Shown piece by piece: positions 12,557 to 25,000 of a DNA stretch of 64,000 nucleotides. Position 1 is the first letter of the stretch. Every line of letters begins with the position of its first letter. The notes under the pieces are model-generated. The model had not been told where the DNA came from, did no database searches, and saw nothing but the letters and a program-made list of their open reading frames with translations. Position numbers and translations under genes: made by a program. This stretch comes from Mastacembelus armatus (Eukaryota > Chordata > Actinopteri > Synbranchiformes > Mastacembelidae), in contig NC_046650.1 in NCBI RefSeq assembly GCF_900324485.2, positions 18,930,007 to 18,994,006 of the forward strand, in the 5' to 3' direction.

Positions 12557-12986
12557 CTTTACTGTCAGAGACAAAAACAGCTGCAGGAACCAAAGGAACA
12601 GTCCTTTATAAAACAATATCAGAGAAAATACAGCAAACAGATGAACAGATGTTTATGAAATACTTATTTACCTGCAGAGACATGAGTGGAAGCAGAAAAA
12701 CATTAGATATAGTAGAAAATACTTTATGCAATAGTGAAAATTTCTAAATTTATATATTTATAAGTTTTTCAAAGGGGCCCTGACTCAAAATACTGACTTT
12801 AACTCTGTGCTGTCGACTCCAGAGACATTTAGATTAGATTCAACTCTATTGTCACTGCATATGTGTGCAAACAGCCCATATAATCAGTATAAAATAATTT
12901 GCAATATGCAGAGAAGGAGTTATGTACCATCAGTGCAATGATTTAGATGTATTCACACATTTACAGTTACTGTTAATATAAAAATA

Positions 12987-15420
12987 TTATGCATCATCGT
13001 TCATCTTGGTGGAGACTTCAGCAATTTCATCACAGTCCTCAGCCAAAACCTTCTGCGCCCAGGTGGGTGGGAGCGTTGCCATGGAGACAGGTAGTCCATC
13101 TCCTGCAGTCAGAACAGGTGATGGTTTAAAAATATTAAAATCTGTTCTATAAGCGACACCAAAGTATTGTTATCTGATCACATTGGCAGATGAAGTGATC
13201 AGTTCAATGTTGGTAACAGGGAACTGATCAAAAGGAACGTTAATATTTTATAATATTAAATTGTAGAAACATTATAAAAGCAGAATGTGTCTGTAGGAAA
13301 AGGTTTTAAAATTACTTCTCAAACCTTTAAATTTAGTCATTTTCTGCTGTATTTTCTCATTAAATGACAAATATTTTTAAAAAATCTTAAGAATTTTGTC
13401 TTTAAGTAAATTTGAGTATTTTTAAACATCAAAACAAAACTTTGCATTTTACAGGTAAAGAAAAGTTGGATGTAGACCAGTGTGAGTCAGTGTTACCTGT
13501 GGGTCTGTGTCGATACAGAGACACCATGAGGACAGTGGAGATGACGTAGGGACAGAACACCACCAGGTAACGGACCACTGTGAACACCTGTAGGGGGGGG
13601 GCGGAGTCTGTGGGTGTGGCTGCAGTAGTGGGCGGGGCTGTGGTTGTAGGTCTTCCTGCAGACGGAAGCCCACCTGGTCAGGTGAACATGTGGCTGAAAT
13701 CAGTGTCAATCAAAGTGAAGCTGCTGACCTGTGACAGAGATCCAGCTGGGTGGAGACTCTCCATGGCCCCTGATGTTACACCTGTAGACGCCTTCATCGG
13801 CCTTGGAAACATGGAGGATGGTCACGTGACCCGTAGGCCGATCGATGATGAGGGAGCCGTGTTTATAGAAATCAGCCGGGAGGTCGGAGGATGTCTGGGT
13901 TCTACAGATCAGGGTGATGTTTTCTCCCTCCATCACAGGGAGGACAGGACTCTGCAGGATCACTGCTCCACCTCAACACAGAGACAAACTACAGCATTTC
14001 ATCCATTTCCACACAGCTTCATCAATACTAACTCCACAGGCTCATCTTACCACTGACAGTGATGTTGATGCTCTGACTGGTTGCTCCCTCTCTGGACTCA
14101 CACCAGTAAACTCCACTGTCTGATGGGACGATGTAGCTGATGTTACAGGAAGACCCAGCTGATGTTCCCCAGTCATCACACTGAGTCCTGGTTTCTCTGG
14201 TTGTGTTCCTTCTCAGGGTCCATCCAGCAGAGCTGTCGTCCTCCTCACAGCTCAGAGACAAAGAGCTCCACTGGAAGAACTGGGAGCTGCTGGGACTCAG
14301 AGTCAGATGAGCTGTGGGAAATTGGTTAAACTGGGATCTGACCTCTGATGGAGGTGAGGTGATTAAATGTCCATTAAATATGGTTTTCTACCATCAGGGT
14401 GAAGAGCTTTACCTGCGGGATTCTGTGGACCTCTGATAAAGAAGCTGCTTTTAGCCCTAAGTCCCACTAATATGTTAGGAGGCCTACATTTAGGGCCTAC
14501 ACCCCCTTTATTTTCAGGAGTGTCTAGTGACTTGGTCACACAGCAGGTACGTTTAAGCTCAGGGTGTTTTATCAACTTATATTTGATTGAAACTTGTTTT
14601 ATATTCTGACTTGTAGACACTCAGATTGGCTGCTTTGTTTTCTGCTCCTTTAACTAAAGGTTTCCGTGCTGTGACAGGTATACCGACCTTCATACCGACC
14701 TTGAGTGGGTTTGCAGCTTGTGGTCAGCACTGCAGAGGAACAGCAGAGAAATATGTCTTTAGGCTTTTGTTCACAGCACCTTGTGCTATACAGACATATC
14801 GCTCTACTTAAAAAAGGAAAGTTTTTTTCTTTTGCAAACACAGCGTTAAAAAAAAGTTAAAAAAAATATTCTTATAAAATTTTAAAATTACTGCAAAATA
14901 TCTGCAAGATGTAGTTTTATGTATAAAGGTCCACTGTGCTTTGTGATCTGTTCATAAATAAAAACATTTCAAACCCCCTCCCCTTGGTTTTTCACAAATT
15001 GTGCCCTGCGTCCGACCAGGTAACATGCACTAAAAGTGATTTTAACACAGAAGGAGGTCGTCCCACAGAAACATGCAGCAGCTGATGTGATGTGATTATT
15101 ATTATGTCATTTAGCAGAAACTGCTGTAGCTGCCGACTCTTAATAAATGACCTGATCCATCGTCTGTTCTACTGTAAAGTAAATGGAAACATGAACAATC
15201 ACTGAGCTCGTTTGTCTGATTTATTCTCTGCTTCAGTAAAGTGACTCATCTGTTTTAATAACAAGGTTCCTAAAATGCATGGTCATACCTGGTACACATA
15301 TATCATATATACATATATATATATATATAAATATATATATATCACTGCTGTATAACACTGATGACCTGGACAGTGTAGATTTTACTCACAGAGCAGACAC
15401 AGAAGAGACGTTTCCTCCAT
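12987..15420 (-). CDS. Fc-receptor-like protein, two Ig domains, short tail (activating type)
   Basis: Six minus-strand exons: 15420-15390, 14729-14700, 14311-14051, 13971-13729, 13655-13497 and 13102-12987. They sum to 840 nt (279 residues). The signal peptide is split over two small exons ([10 protein letters not shown], then LLTTSC), the usual layout in FcR/FCRL genes. Ig domain 1 spans about residues 21-107 ([17 protein letters not shown]) and Ig domain 2 about 108-188 ([18 protein letters not shown]). A Thr/Pro stalk follows, then a membrane segment ([19 protein letters not shown]) with Arg217 at its outer edge. The tail of about 40 residues has no tyrosine motif. A basic residue at the membrane is known in receptors that pair with ITAM adaptors; pairing here is inferred. 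The ectodomain is nearly identical to the minus-strand gene at 21948-29459. The gene is head to head with the V-set gene at 16423. Confidence 0.85.
15302..15345. repeat. (AT)n microsatellite
   Basis: Imperfect AT dinucleotide run close to the first exon of the receptor gene, inside its intron 1. Confidence 0.85.
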
Positions 15421-16261
15421 GGCTTTGCTGACACTGTGTTTCCTCTCTGTGCAGGTGTGAGGTTTGGTCTGTAGCTGTCAATAGATACGACGATGATGAT
15501 GGCTGACTGGAAATAGAGCAGGTCGTGGTTAAAGTGTCTTAAATGATTCTCTAAACTCTTGTTACATAAATAAACTTATTCACTAGGTGGTTATAGTTAA
15601 TGACCTTATACACAAAGCCCTGGTTTAGTGCAAAACTTAGTGTGTAAGTTCCATTTAGTGGACATCAGGTCACAACAAGGATCAGTCTGATAATAATGGT
15701 GATGTTTCATTTTCTGTGAATTTCTTTTCTTCTTCTTTTCTCTTTTACAAGCATTGGAAAATATAAAACAAATTGCATGATTACAAAATGTCATTTCTCA
15801 AAAGTCTTCATTAAAAAACTATTAGACCATCTCCTTATATACCATTTCCTTTAAGGTCAAAGGTCTAAGGCCCCCCCCTGGTCACTGAACACAACATCCT
15901 GACGACTCACCTCACTGAGCTGCAGGACTGAACCACACAGGAGATCCTTCATCTGCACTGGCATCAGGCTCTACAGCACCTTAGACAGTGGTGGATGATG
16001 ACTGACTGCTCTCTAGTGATGTGACGCTCGAGCCCGTATGCTCGACACAGTACTGATCTTTTGAAGCGGCCACTTTATTATTTCCAACATGGAGCCTGGA
16101 AAGTGTCTGTCTTGGTGTGGACATTGGACACACTCCCACACAGCAGAGACAACCTGTAGAATATAAAATAAAAGAAAACATATAGAGAACTTTTATTTTG
16201 AAGGTGATAACCGGATCCTCTGCATGTGTTACCGTAACTGATCAGGGTGGGGCGTCCTGTT

Positions 16262-16273
16262 GAAACCGAAACT
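16262..16273 (+). promoter_or_regulatory. ISRE-consensus element
   Basis: gaaaccgaaact matches the interferon-stimulated response element consensus GAAANNGAAACT exactly. It lies 150 bases before the V-set start codon, in the roughly 1-kb interval between two divergent receptor genes. It may serve one or both promoters. Only the motif is seen; function is inferred. Confidence 0.6.
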
Positions 16274-16422
16274 AATTTTTCTTAGTGCGTATCTGTTGAA
16301 GGAGGAGAGCTGTCCGCGGACCAAGGTTTCTTTACTTAGTCAGTTAGTTGGTTACTTAGCTAGTTAGTTAGTTAGTTAGTTACTTACTCAGTGGCAAAGT
16401 AAGAAGCGGGTCTAACGGGAAG

Positions 16423-18754
16423 ATGAAGTTGAAGATGAAGGTGTCTGTGGTGTTTGTGATCGTCCTGCTCAGTAAGTCAACGCCATTTTAGTGAGGACAC
16501 AGTCTGGTTGACCGGACTAACTTAGTTAGTTAACTGTTATTAAACTACAGGACTGTGATGTAGAAGTCCTTCAGACAGGCCCACATTAAGGACCGAGCTG
16601 GAAACGGACCGTTATTCCAGCTTCCGGGTCTGACTTTGGGCGGTTCCCGGGTTGACTCTCAGACAAATGTCGTGTTTTATTCCTGCACAGACAAATTATC
16701 GATATTTAGTCCATGTGGTTTGTTACAGATGATCAGGTCAGTCTGAAGTGAAATGATTGAACTGGTTTGTTCACACATTTATGTGAATTTATGACATAAT
16801 AACTCCACAATACGTCATTACTGTGGGTGCAGGTGGGTTACATGTGTGTATGTTTCTGTTTCTTGTTTTCCTTTGTCTGTGCAGGACTGAGTGAAGCTCA
16901 GTGGTCATCAGGGTCTGGGTCCTTTCTTCAGCACGATCAGCAGGCACGAACAGGATCGATAGTAATGAAGACAGTTTACTTTGTCCTGGCTGTCACTGCT
17001 GTGGCCTCCACCTCTCCTGGTGAGTGTGAGTGTGTGTGTGTTACAGAATCAATAATCAATAATCAATGTGAGTTTATATGTTTGACAAAATTAAGTCCCA
17101 CACGTTTCTGTTTGTATTAAAGGTCAGTCAGTCTTCCTGAGTGTATGTAGATGTTGTGTATCTCACTGGAAGAACACACTTGAGTCAGAGCGTCTGGATT
17201 GAGCAACAGCTTTACCTTTTCCCATCATGCCTCAGTACCCTGAGCTACGGAGCTCCCATAGGTTCAAATAGAAAAACTGCAAACATAATGTATCACAGTC
17301 GACTTCCGACCTCAGCTGCACTGTAATAACCATCAATCAATGCTGTCTGTGCTGATTGATGGTTAACAATGATGTTAGCTTTCTTCCTCACTGGACGCTG
17401 TGAACCATAAGCATGTCTGAAGAAGGGAAATGTCTGTAGGACCAGGACTAAAGATGACCCTGATAATGCTGCTCAGGTTTGAATTAATTTCTCCAGCATG
17501 TGTCGTCCCAAAACATGATCAAATATCAAAATAAGAAGCGTTTGCTAGTTTATAGAAGACTCAGTGGATCAATGAGAGTCAGAGGTTTGAGTTTCCAGTG
17601 TTGATTCTTTGTGAAGCTTCAGTCTGTGGCTCCTGCAGCTGCTGCTCAGATGTTGTACTGACAGTTAGTCTGTAGCTGGTCTGTAGCTGGTTAATGTGTG
17701 AGTCACCTACTGTGGAAAAATACTTCTGTCCAAACTGTCACTAATGTTTGCTTCTCTCTTCTGTTTCTAGAACCTCAGGAGCTGAAAGTTCATCCTGGAC
17801 AAGATGCTGTTCTACATTGTCTGACTCCCAAACCCACCTCCCCCAGTCTTCTAGTGTGGGTCAGACCTGATCTGGAGGATCCAGAGATGAAGGACGGAGA
17901 CATCTCAGTCATCCTGAAGAACGTCACCTTTACTGACAGTGGGAGATATGAGTGTCAGACTGGAGATGGCTCTACAGAAGATGGACCCAGACTGATCTGC
18001 ACCATCATCCTGAAGGTTGAACACTCAGGTGAGCGTGTGGACGTCTTTGTGTCCCTGCAGCTCCAGTCAGCTGGTTCCTGAGCTGGGTCTGGCTCTGTCC
18101 CTTCAGGAGACAGTGAAGATCTTTCAGGCCCCTCTGGGCCCCAGACATGTTCCTGCTGACTGACATGAAACCATCAAAGTCTTTAAGCGTTCAAAAAAAA
18201 GTATAAAAACTAGTTGAGGAAAGTCAACTACAAATCCCATGGTGCATTTCACTAACCAGCAGCCTAGCATGGCTGTTTACATTAACTGGGTGCAGACTTT
18301 ACACAAACATTTTTTTTCTTGTTTTACACAAAAGTCAAACTGGACACTGAGCTGGTAAAAAGAACCTGCTGCTGGATGATCAATAAACTGATCAGCAGGT
18401 TAGTCAGTAATGGAGATAACTGACCAGATGTTGTTGATGAGACTTTGTAGAAAACAGCTGGATGAGTGATGTGGTCAAAGTGCAGGAGATAATGTCTGAC
18501 AGGAGTTTGTTCTGTTCTTCAGTCATCACCTACCTGACACCTCACACCTGTTCTCTCCTGCAGGTCACACAGGTGGACACAAGGATGGAGGAGTCCAGGG
18601 TGGACATGTTGGACTGGCTGTGGGTCTGCCAGTTGTTGCTGTTGTTCTTCTTGTTGCTGCTGTTGTTGGTTTGATGTTCTATAGAAAACACCAATCTCAA
18701 AGATCCAGAGAGCAGGTTTCAGTCCAGCAGCCTGTTGACGGAGAAACTGTTTAA
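16423..18754 (+). CDS. single V-set membrane protein (pair A)
   Basis: Exons 16423-16471, 16885-17019, 17771-18028 and 18564-18754 sum to 633 nt (210 residues). There are two hydrophobic leaders: one at the N-terminus (VSVVFVIVLL) and one in exon 2 starting at an internal Met (16965, MKTVYFVLAVTAVAS). The inner Met could therefore be the real start. The Ig exon begins EPQELKVHPGQDAVLHC and ends with SGRYECQTGDG. The membrane segment is about 25 residues (VGLAVGLPVVAVVLLVAAVV) and the tail is about 30 residues, basic, without a tyrosine motif. The fold resembles the V-set domains of fish butyrophilin/B7-like proteins; no ligand can be named. Against its duplicate at 31108-33167 the Ig exon lacks 81 in-frame nt (27 residues) between VRPDLE and DPEMK. 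This removes the C' to C'' region, so the domain may not fold normally. Confidence 0.8.
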
Positions 18755-20050
18755 CATCTGCTGTGAATCCTAAATGGACAATGGATGAATAGGCCACTTT
18801 AACTTGATGCACTCTGATCTTTCCATGACAGCCAGTTTAGCACTGTGTTGACATGTTTTTCTATTTTCTTAAGGTAATTAGATTTTTATTGCTTTTCGGG
18901 TCGAGAACATTTGTAGTTAACCTGATGCTGCTTTACAAACCTACCAAAGCTCAATGTTTACTGGACCAAAGACTCTGACCCATGTGCCTTTACCTGACCT
19001 GAGCAGCAGGTGTGTTTTATACCAGATGTTTAAGCTGATGTTTTCTCTGTGTGCACTTACCTTGGTCTTAATTATCAATAGTGGGGCTGATGTAAAACTT
19101 GAAGCTAAAAAGAAAAACACCAAAGCTGAGCCAGTATTTCCCCATGTCAGCAGACCTGTCCAGCACTACTGCAAATTATACTGTGTGTACTCTTTTTTTA
19201 TTGAAGGGAACATGTTTATAGTGACCAAACTTTATATCTTGAAAATTTTTAATGGAAAACCTCTAATGACCTGAGCCAAGTACTGAACAACTAAACACAA
19301 GCTCTGAGCGACCAACATTTCTCATCAGGTACCAGTCAGCTCATCACCAGCACAAGTTCTCAGCTTTATTTATTTTATTTTAACAAACACTAACCTAACA
19401 TGATATTTATATATGTAGCAATGTCTAAATGTGTCTGAGTCTTTGTTCCTGCTACATCAGCTGCAGTTTTCACCACTGTCACTTTATATTATGTTCAGTG
19501 TTAGTCTGTGATCAGGATATTGAGGCTCATCATGACAATCAGTCTTCAGTCTGTTGCTGCTTTAAAAGCTACAGGCAACGACTTTATTTTCATTACATCA
19601 TATTTACTGTAATGTTCTTATTGTACAGATGTTTATGAGAACCAAGAAGCTGCCTGAATGTGTTTTACTGCCAAAGGGAACTGGAACCACAATAACAGCT
19701 GGATGTGAACTTTATAATTAACTGGATTCACTAATTATCAGAGAAACTGTGAGAAAACGAGCAGCTACCTCTGTTTGCTGCTGGATCACACTGAGAACCT
19801 TTAGCAGTTGAAGGAGGAGATCTCAGTGAAGAGAGAAGACGCACTTGTTCTGCGTGATTTCTCTATCGTTGGGCACCAGGTATCGCCTTTGTCACCTTTG
19901 CTCTTGAGTATGCCATTCTGTCATTCTATCGCACCTGCACTCTGTGGACGATAAGAGCAATGGTATTTGAAATCAAACCCAAAGTAGTCAGATCTTTTAA
20001 CACTTTGTTGGCGAACCCAGGACCACTGTCACTGCTGATCTTCAAACTCT
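18755..20050. other. 3' flank of V-set gene, duplicated segment
   Basis: Contains the 3' untranslated region and flank of the V-set gene. Stretches up to about 19720 (for example ctcatcaccagcacaagttc near 19335) recur at 33680-34160 downstream of the second V-set gene, so this is part of the segmental duplication. No further exon was recognised. Confidence 0.6.
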
Positions 20051-20059
20051 ACCCACTTG

Positions 20060-20250
20060 CTGAACATGCAGACCATCGTCAGACTACTCACCGCGCCCCC
20101 TGGGATTTTCCTCTCTAACGTGCGCTCACTTGGCAACAAAATGGACGAGCTGACCCTGCTGCTGGACAGAAACAGAGACTTTTCCACATCCTGTGTTTTG
20201 TGCTTCACGGAAACGTGCTGTGTGATGTTAGTGGATTTCAACCCTCTACA
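20060..20250 (+). mobile_element. LINE endonuclease fragment
   Basis: A short open stretch reads LSNVRSLGNKMDELTLLL and then VLCFTET. This is the start of the apurinic-type endonuclease domain of fish L2/CR1/Rex-type non-LTR retrotransposons. The reading breaks off soon after. Strongly truncated. Confidence 0.65.
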
Positions 20251-20839
20251 AAGCGGACAGACACACCGAACTTCCCGGTGTTCCCGTTGCGGGAACGCAC
20301 ATTTCAAGATAGTCGCCTTATACGAAACCAAACGAACAGCAGCCATCTCTATCATTAGTGTTATCATTCAACATCATATTTAGTTCTCAATGAAATTCAT
20401 ATATAACTAGAAAGTGTATCTGAATATTGTTTAGCAGCAGAGAGGACTTCTTCCAAACACAGAGGGCAGAGCCTGCAGTGCTGTTTCTGTCCACTAGATG
20501 TCCTCAGCGTGTCAAACACTGTCTTCATCTTTATTTTCAGCTACAGAAGAAGTTTGGTAAGTGGCCTGTACTGTCACAGTCTAACAGCTTAAAAGACATT
20601 AGTATTTTGTATTTTTTAAAATGTTAAATAAAATATATTGACTTTAGATCGAAGGTTATTTCATAAATAGTCTTTTCTGAACTCGCACACTTAAATACAA
20701 CAAGTGCTCTGCAAGAATAGCTTACTAGGAAAATGTCACATCCATGAAACTCACCCCACTTAACCCCATCGGTCCTATAAGTATACACTGAAAATTATTT
20801 GATGCTGGGACATATAGAGGCAAATTTTGGAAGTGAGTG

Positions 20840-21260
20840 CTTTTTGTGGCAAACCAGACTGCCAGGAAAAGCACCTGCTCATTTCTCCGAGACTCTTGGA
20901 GTGCTGCAGCAACCACTCTGCTGAGAAGGTGATCGGCTGCAGTCTGCCATCTCTCCAGGAACTGCACGTCTCCAGGACTTGTAGACATGCAGTCAAGATC
21001 GCAGACGACCCCTCTCATCCCACTCTTTTTAGTCAGTGAACAATGGCCCTCCCCCTCAGCTCACTTCCACCATCTGAATTGCACTACTTTTCACACAAAC
21101 TCACTTTTCTGTATGTATTTATTTAGTTTTATTTTATTGTGAAGTTGTGCACATACTTCATATTTGTATATATCTTTGCAGGAGACGCTAAAACAAATTC
21201 CTAGAACTGTAAAGTTCTTTGCTGTACCTGCCAATAAAACTGATTCTGATTCTTATAAAT
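20840..21260 (+). mobile_element. 3' end of a LINE
   Basis: A translated stretch (HAVKIADDPSHPTLF) resembles the C-terminal region of the same LINE class. The segment ends in ctgccaataaaactgattct, a typical 3' end of these elements in fish. Together with the fragment at 20060-20250 it is probably one copy that has lost its middle. Confidence 0.65.
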
Positions 21261-21947
21261 AGGAATCACTGTCATCTAATGACCCTCCTAATGTGTGGGT
21301 GTTGTCTGTAGGTCAATGCAGATGGTTCAGATGAAGTTTTTTTTATGTCTGTGCACAGCAGAGAGGTGTGGATCGGTTAGCCACAACCAAACAGGTACAA
21401 GTCAAATTTTCCATCTGACGCCTTTATGAAACCCACAGAACCACACGAGAACAACAACAAAACCAGACCAAAGTTTAATGATCCTGCAGAGAAACCAGAT
21501 CGCTGCTGCAGCAACAAGAACATGGTCCAAAAACCATCAATAAAATATAAATAACAGTAAAGTCACTGAGGACATTATCCACAAAACAGCTGGATTTTAT
21601 CATCAGATTCTGTTAAACAGGCTCATATGAATCACAGTCTGACAAAACAAGTAACTTGATGTTGTCGTGCACCAAACTAAAACTGAAAGAGGCTGAGGGA
21701 CTTAAAAATACTTTAACAGTTTCTTTACTGTTTGGTTTTAGTTTTTAGTTCCAGTGGTTTGTGCTGAAAAATGCATCTAAACGTTTCCAAAAATAAGAGA
21801 CAACAACAACAAAACACACAACCTGTAAAATGTTTGAAAAAATGAATGGAGTCTGGTGAGAGAGTCTCTGGGCACCAGTTACAGACCAGCAGGACGTCAG
21901 CGGTTGGACTGGTGTCTGAAGGTGTGAAGGTGTGAAGGTCTGAAGGT

Positions 21948-21993
21948 CTACCTCAGTGACGAGTAGACGACATCTGGCTCTGCCTGAAACTCT

Positions 21994-22029
<36 letters not shown>

Positions 22030-25000
22030 TCAAACCATATCCACCATCAGAGACAGCGTCCTAATGTGTCCTCACCTTCATTCATGTGTTCTGTGTATCT
22101 GGGTCTGGTCTATGGGCCAGAGGCTCCTTTAACAAACTGGTTTCCAGTGAAATGTCCAGACTCCAGTCACTACTCACTGCACACGTCACTGTGAAGGCTG
22201 GACTGAGCCACTATCCACCTGTTCAACGTGCACATTAAGACCTGAATGATCCACATTTGGTTTTGCTGATTTTCTCTGACTTTGGTTCCAATTTGAGCTT
22301 CAGGTGGATGGAAACCAGACGACTGTCAGAGTGACCTCTGTTCTCATGGCACAGCACGTTTGGTATCATCACATTCACACTGAGCCTTTAAAGAACATTC
22401 CTGCTCTAATTAGATCTGAGCAGACAGAAACCTGTACAGGTCCAGACTCTCCTCAGGAATGATGCCAAGGTCTTTAAGGCCAAACTTCAGCTGACTGACA
22501 TTTTTATGCTCCTGTTCTTCTCTAAATGAACAGCCCAACATTTCTGGGAAAAACAGTAGTTTTAGTTTCAGACCTGAGGGGACACAATGAAAACCAGTCT
22601 CGTGTGTGTGTGAAGTCCAGAGCTGGAGTCAGGATGCAGTTAGCTTAGCTTAGCATAAAGACTGGGAGCAGGGGGAAAGTGTTAGCCTGGCTCTGTCCAC
22701 AGTTACCTCTGCTCCTGTTTGGTCCGATGACGATTTGTCCATAAGTGACGTCTTCAGTTCTCACTGCTGAGTAGACTGGAGCTGGATCTCTGTCTGCACA
22801 GGGAGCACATGGAGGTCACATGACTCATGCTGCTACAGGAACATGAAGTTATTTCTCAGGTACAGATATAAAGAGATGCAGTACTACTTCATAAATGGCA
22901 GCAGGGTTTAAGTATTTGTTTGTTCTTCACACCTCTGCTGAAACACAGTGAGACCAACCAGAGGTGGAGGGAACTGAACAGAAACAGGAAACTGTACGAC
23001 CACAGAGCTGCTCACTGGTGTTAAAAGAAACTGACACTTTTCACCACATGACTTAAAACAAACAAACCTGTTGTCACACCATATTCACAGAATCATCCCC
23101 CACAGTGGAACATGCTATGGTCAGAAACCAGACCAAGGTTCAGGGGAACCAGCAGAAAGAAGCTGCTGCTGTGGTTTAACATGCAGAGTTAAAAACTACA
23201 AAGTTATGAACAGTGTCTTTGGTCAGTGTGAGATGCAGAAAACAAACAGCTGAGGATCTTTGTTTGTTGATTCTGTCTCAGATCGGACTCTGTTTGTTTT
23301 ATTAAAGGATTAGTCTGATGACTTTCTATGGTTTTCTTCTTCTGCAGAGTCAAACTGGTTCAGTTCAAAACCTTCACTTTGACTCAGCGACTGAATAAAA
23401 TTACTCAAGTACAAAAGTACAACATTTTCCAATGACAGTTTTTCTGTCCAGGTAAAACTTCAAACATGTGAGATCTTGTAGAACATGATGCTCTGCTGCA
23501 GATGAAGTTACCCACCGTTTATAAAGTACTTCAAACTGGTCCAACTACTGCAGTAAAGTTTAACATGTACTTTAATGCAGCAGGAATATTCATCAGATAT
23601 TACAGTCAAACACTGACAGGGACCAGTACTTTTACTGTGATACTTGAAGTACATTTAGCTGATAATACTCAGAGGAGCAGCTGTACCTTGTTTCTTTGCT
23701 TTGGTGTCTCTGATGACGATTTGTCCATAAGTGACGTCTTCAGTTCTCACTGCTGAGTAGACTGGAGCTGGATCTCTGTCTGCACAGGGAGCACATGGAG
23801 GTCACATGACTCATGCTGCTGCTGTCTGTACTGCAGCTGTCAGTACTGCTGTTAGTACTACTACTGTCTGTACTGCTGCTCTTAGTACTACTACTGTCTG
23901 TACTGCTGCTGTTAGTACTACTACTGTCTGTACTGCTGCAGCAGCCACTGTTCAAACTGCTTATTGATGCTACAGTCACTTATCAAACAAACAAGTATCT
24001 GATTCTTTTTAGTTGATTTCTGAAGCAAAAAGAAGCAAACACACATTAAACATGAGCCTTTCTGCAAATGTTCAAGCTCAGTTTCTTCTTTTTATTCTAC
24101 AAACTTTGTGTGTTTGGAACATCAGACTCTTTAGGTCTGAACTGAGACAGAAACTTGTTAGTCAGGACTAAAAATAAAGTTTCTGCTGTTTGAAATGTCA
24201 GAAGACGTGAGAGGAAAGAACAAGTGAGGGAGTCGAGAGAAGTTTGAGCTGCAGCTGCAGGACAGAAACTAAACTAAACCTCCAGACTAAACGTTTGTCC
24301 AGAAATTCTCTCTCATGTCGTCACTTTGACGTCCATCTTATTAAAAATCCTCAGTCTGTAAAATCTCCTTTCTCTCTGAGGACGTTCCCTGTGTCTAAGA
24401 ACAGACTCTTATTGTCCTTTCTGATGTCTCCACTTTCTAAAAACACAAAAACCAACAGCTTCTCTCACTTTATGAAAATGTCCTAAAGGTTCCAACAGGT
24501 TCCAAACCAACAGAAACAGGAAATAGAAACCTCACCTCTGCTCCGTCTGCTCCTCTGCTCTTTTTGATTGAATGTGTTGACCTCACTGTACGTGATGGGA
24601 TGTTCTCCAGCATCATCTTCAGCAGCTGCAGGGAACCAAGATAAATAATAATGAACTGTGATGAGGAACCATTTGTCAGTGGATAATAAGCAGGAACATG
24701 CACAGACACAGGATGGAGAGAAAAATGCAGCTGTGATGATCTGGAGAACATCTGTATAAAGGTTTGAAATCCAGAAGTTTGTGTCTGACCTTTAGGTTTC
24801 CTCTGAACGTGTCGTCTCACCAGTAGAACCAGTAACACCAGGAGAACCAGACCACAGACTGATGCTACAGGCAGCAACACATAGAGAAGAGGAGGAGGAG
24901 GAGGTGCAGTAGTTGGTGCAGGTGCAGTGGCTGGTTTCTCTAAAACGAAGCAGAAATAATGATGAAAACCATCAAAGGACAAAGCTTCAGTGATTTAGCT

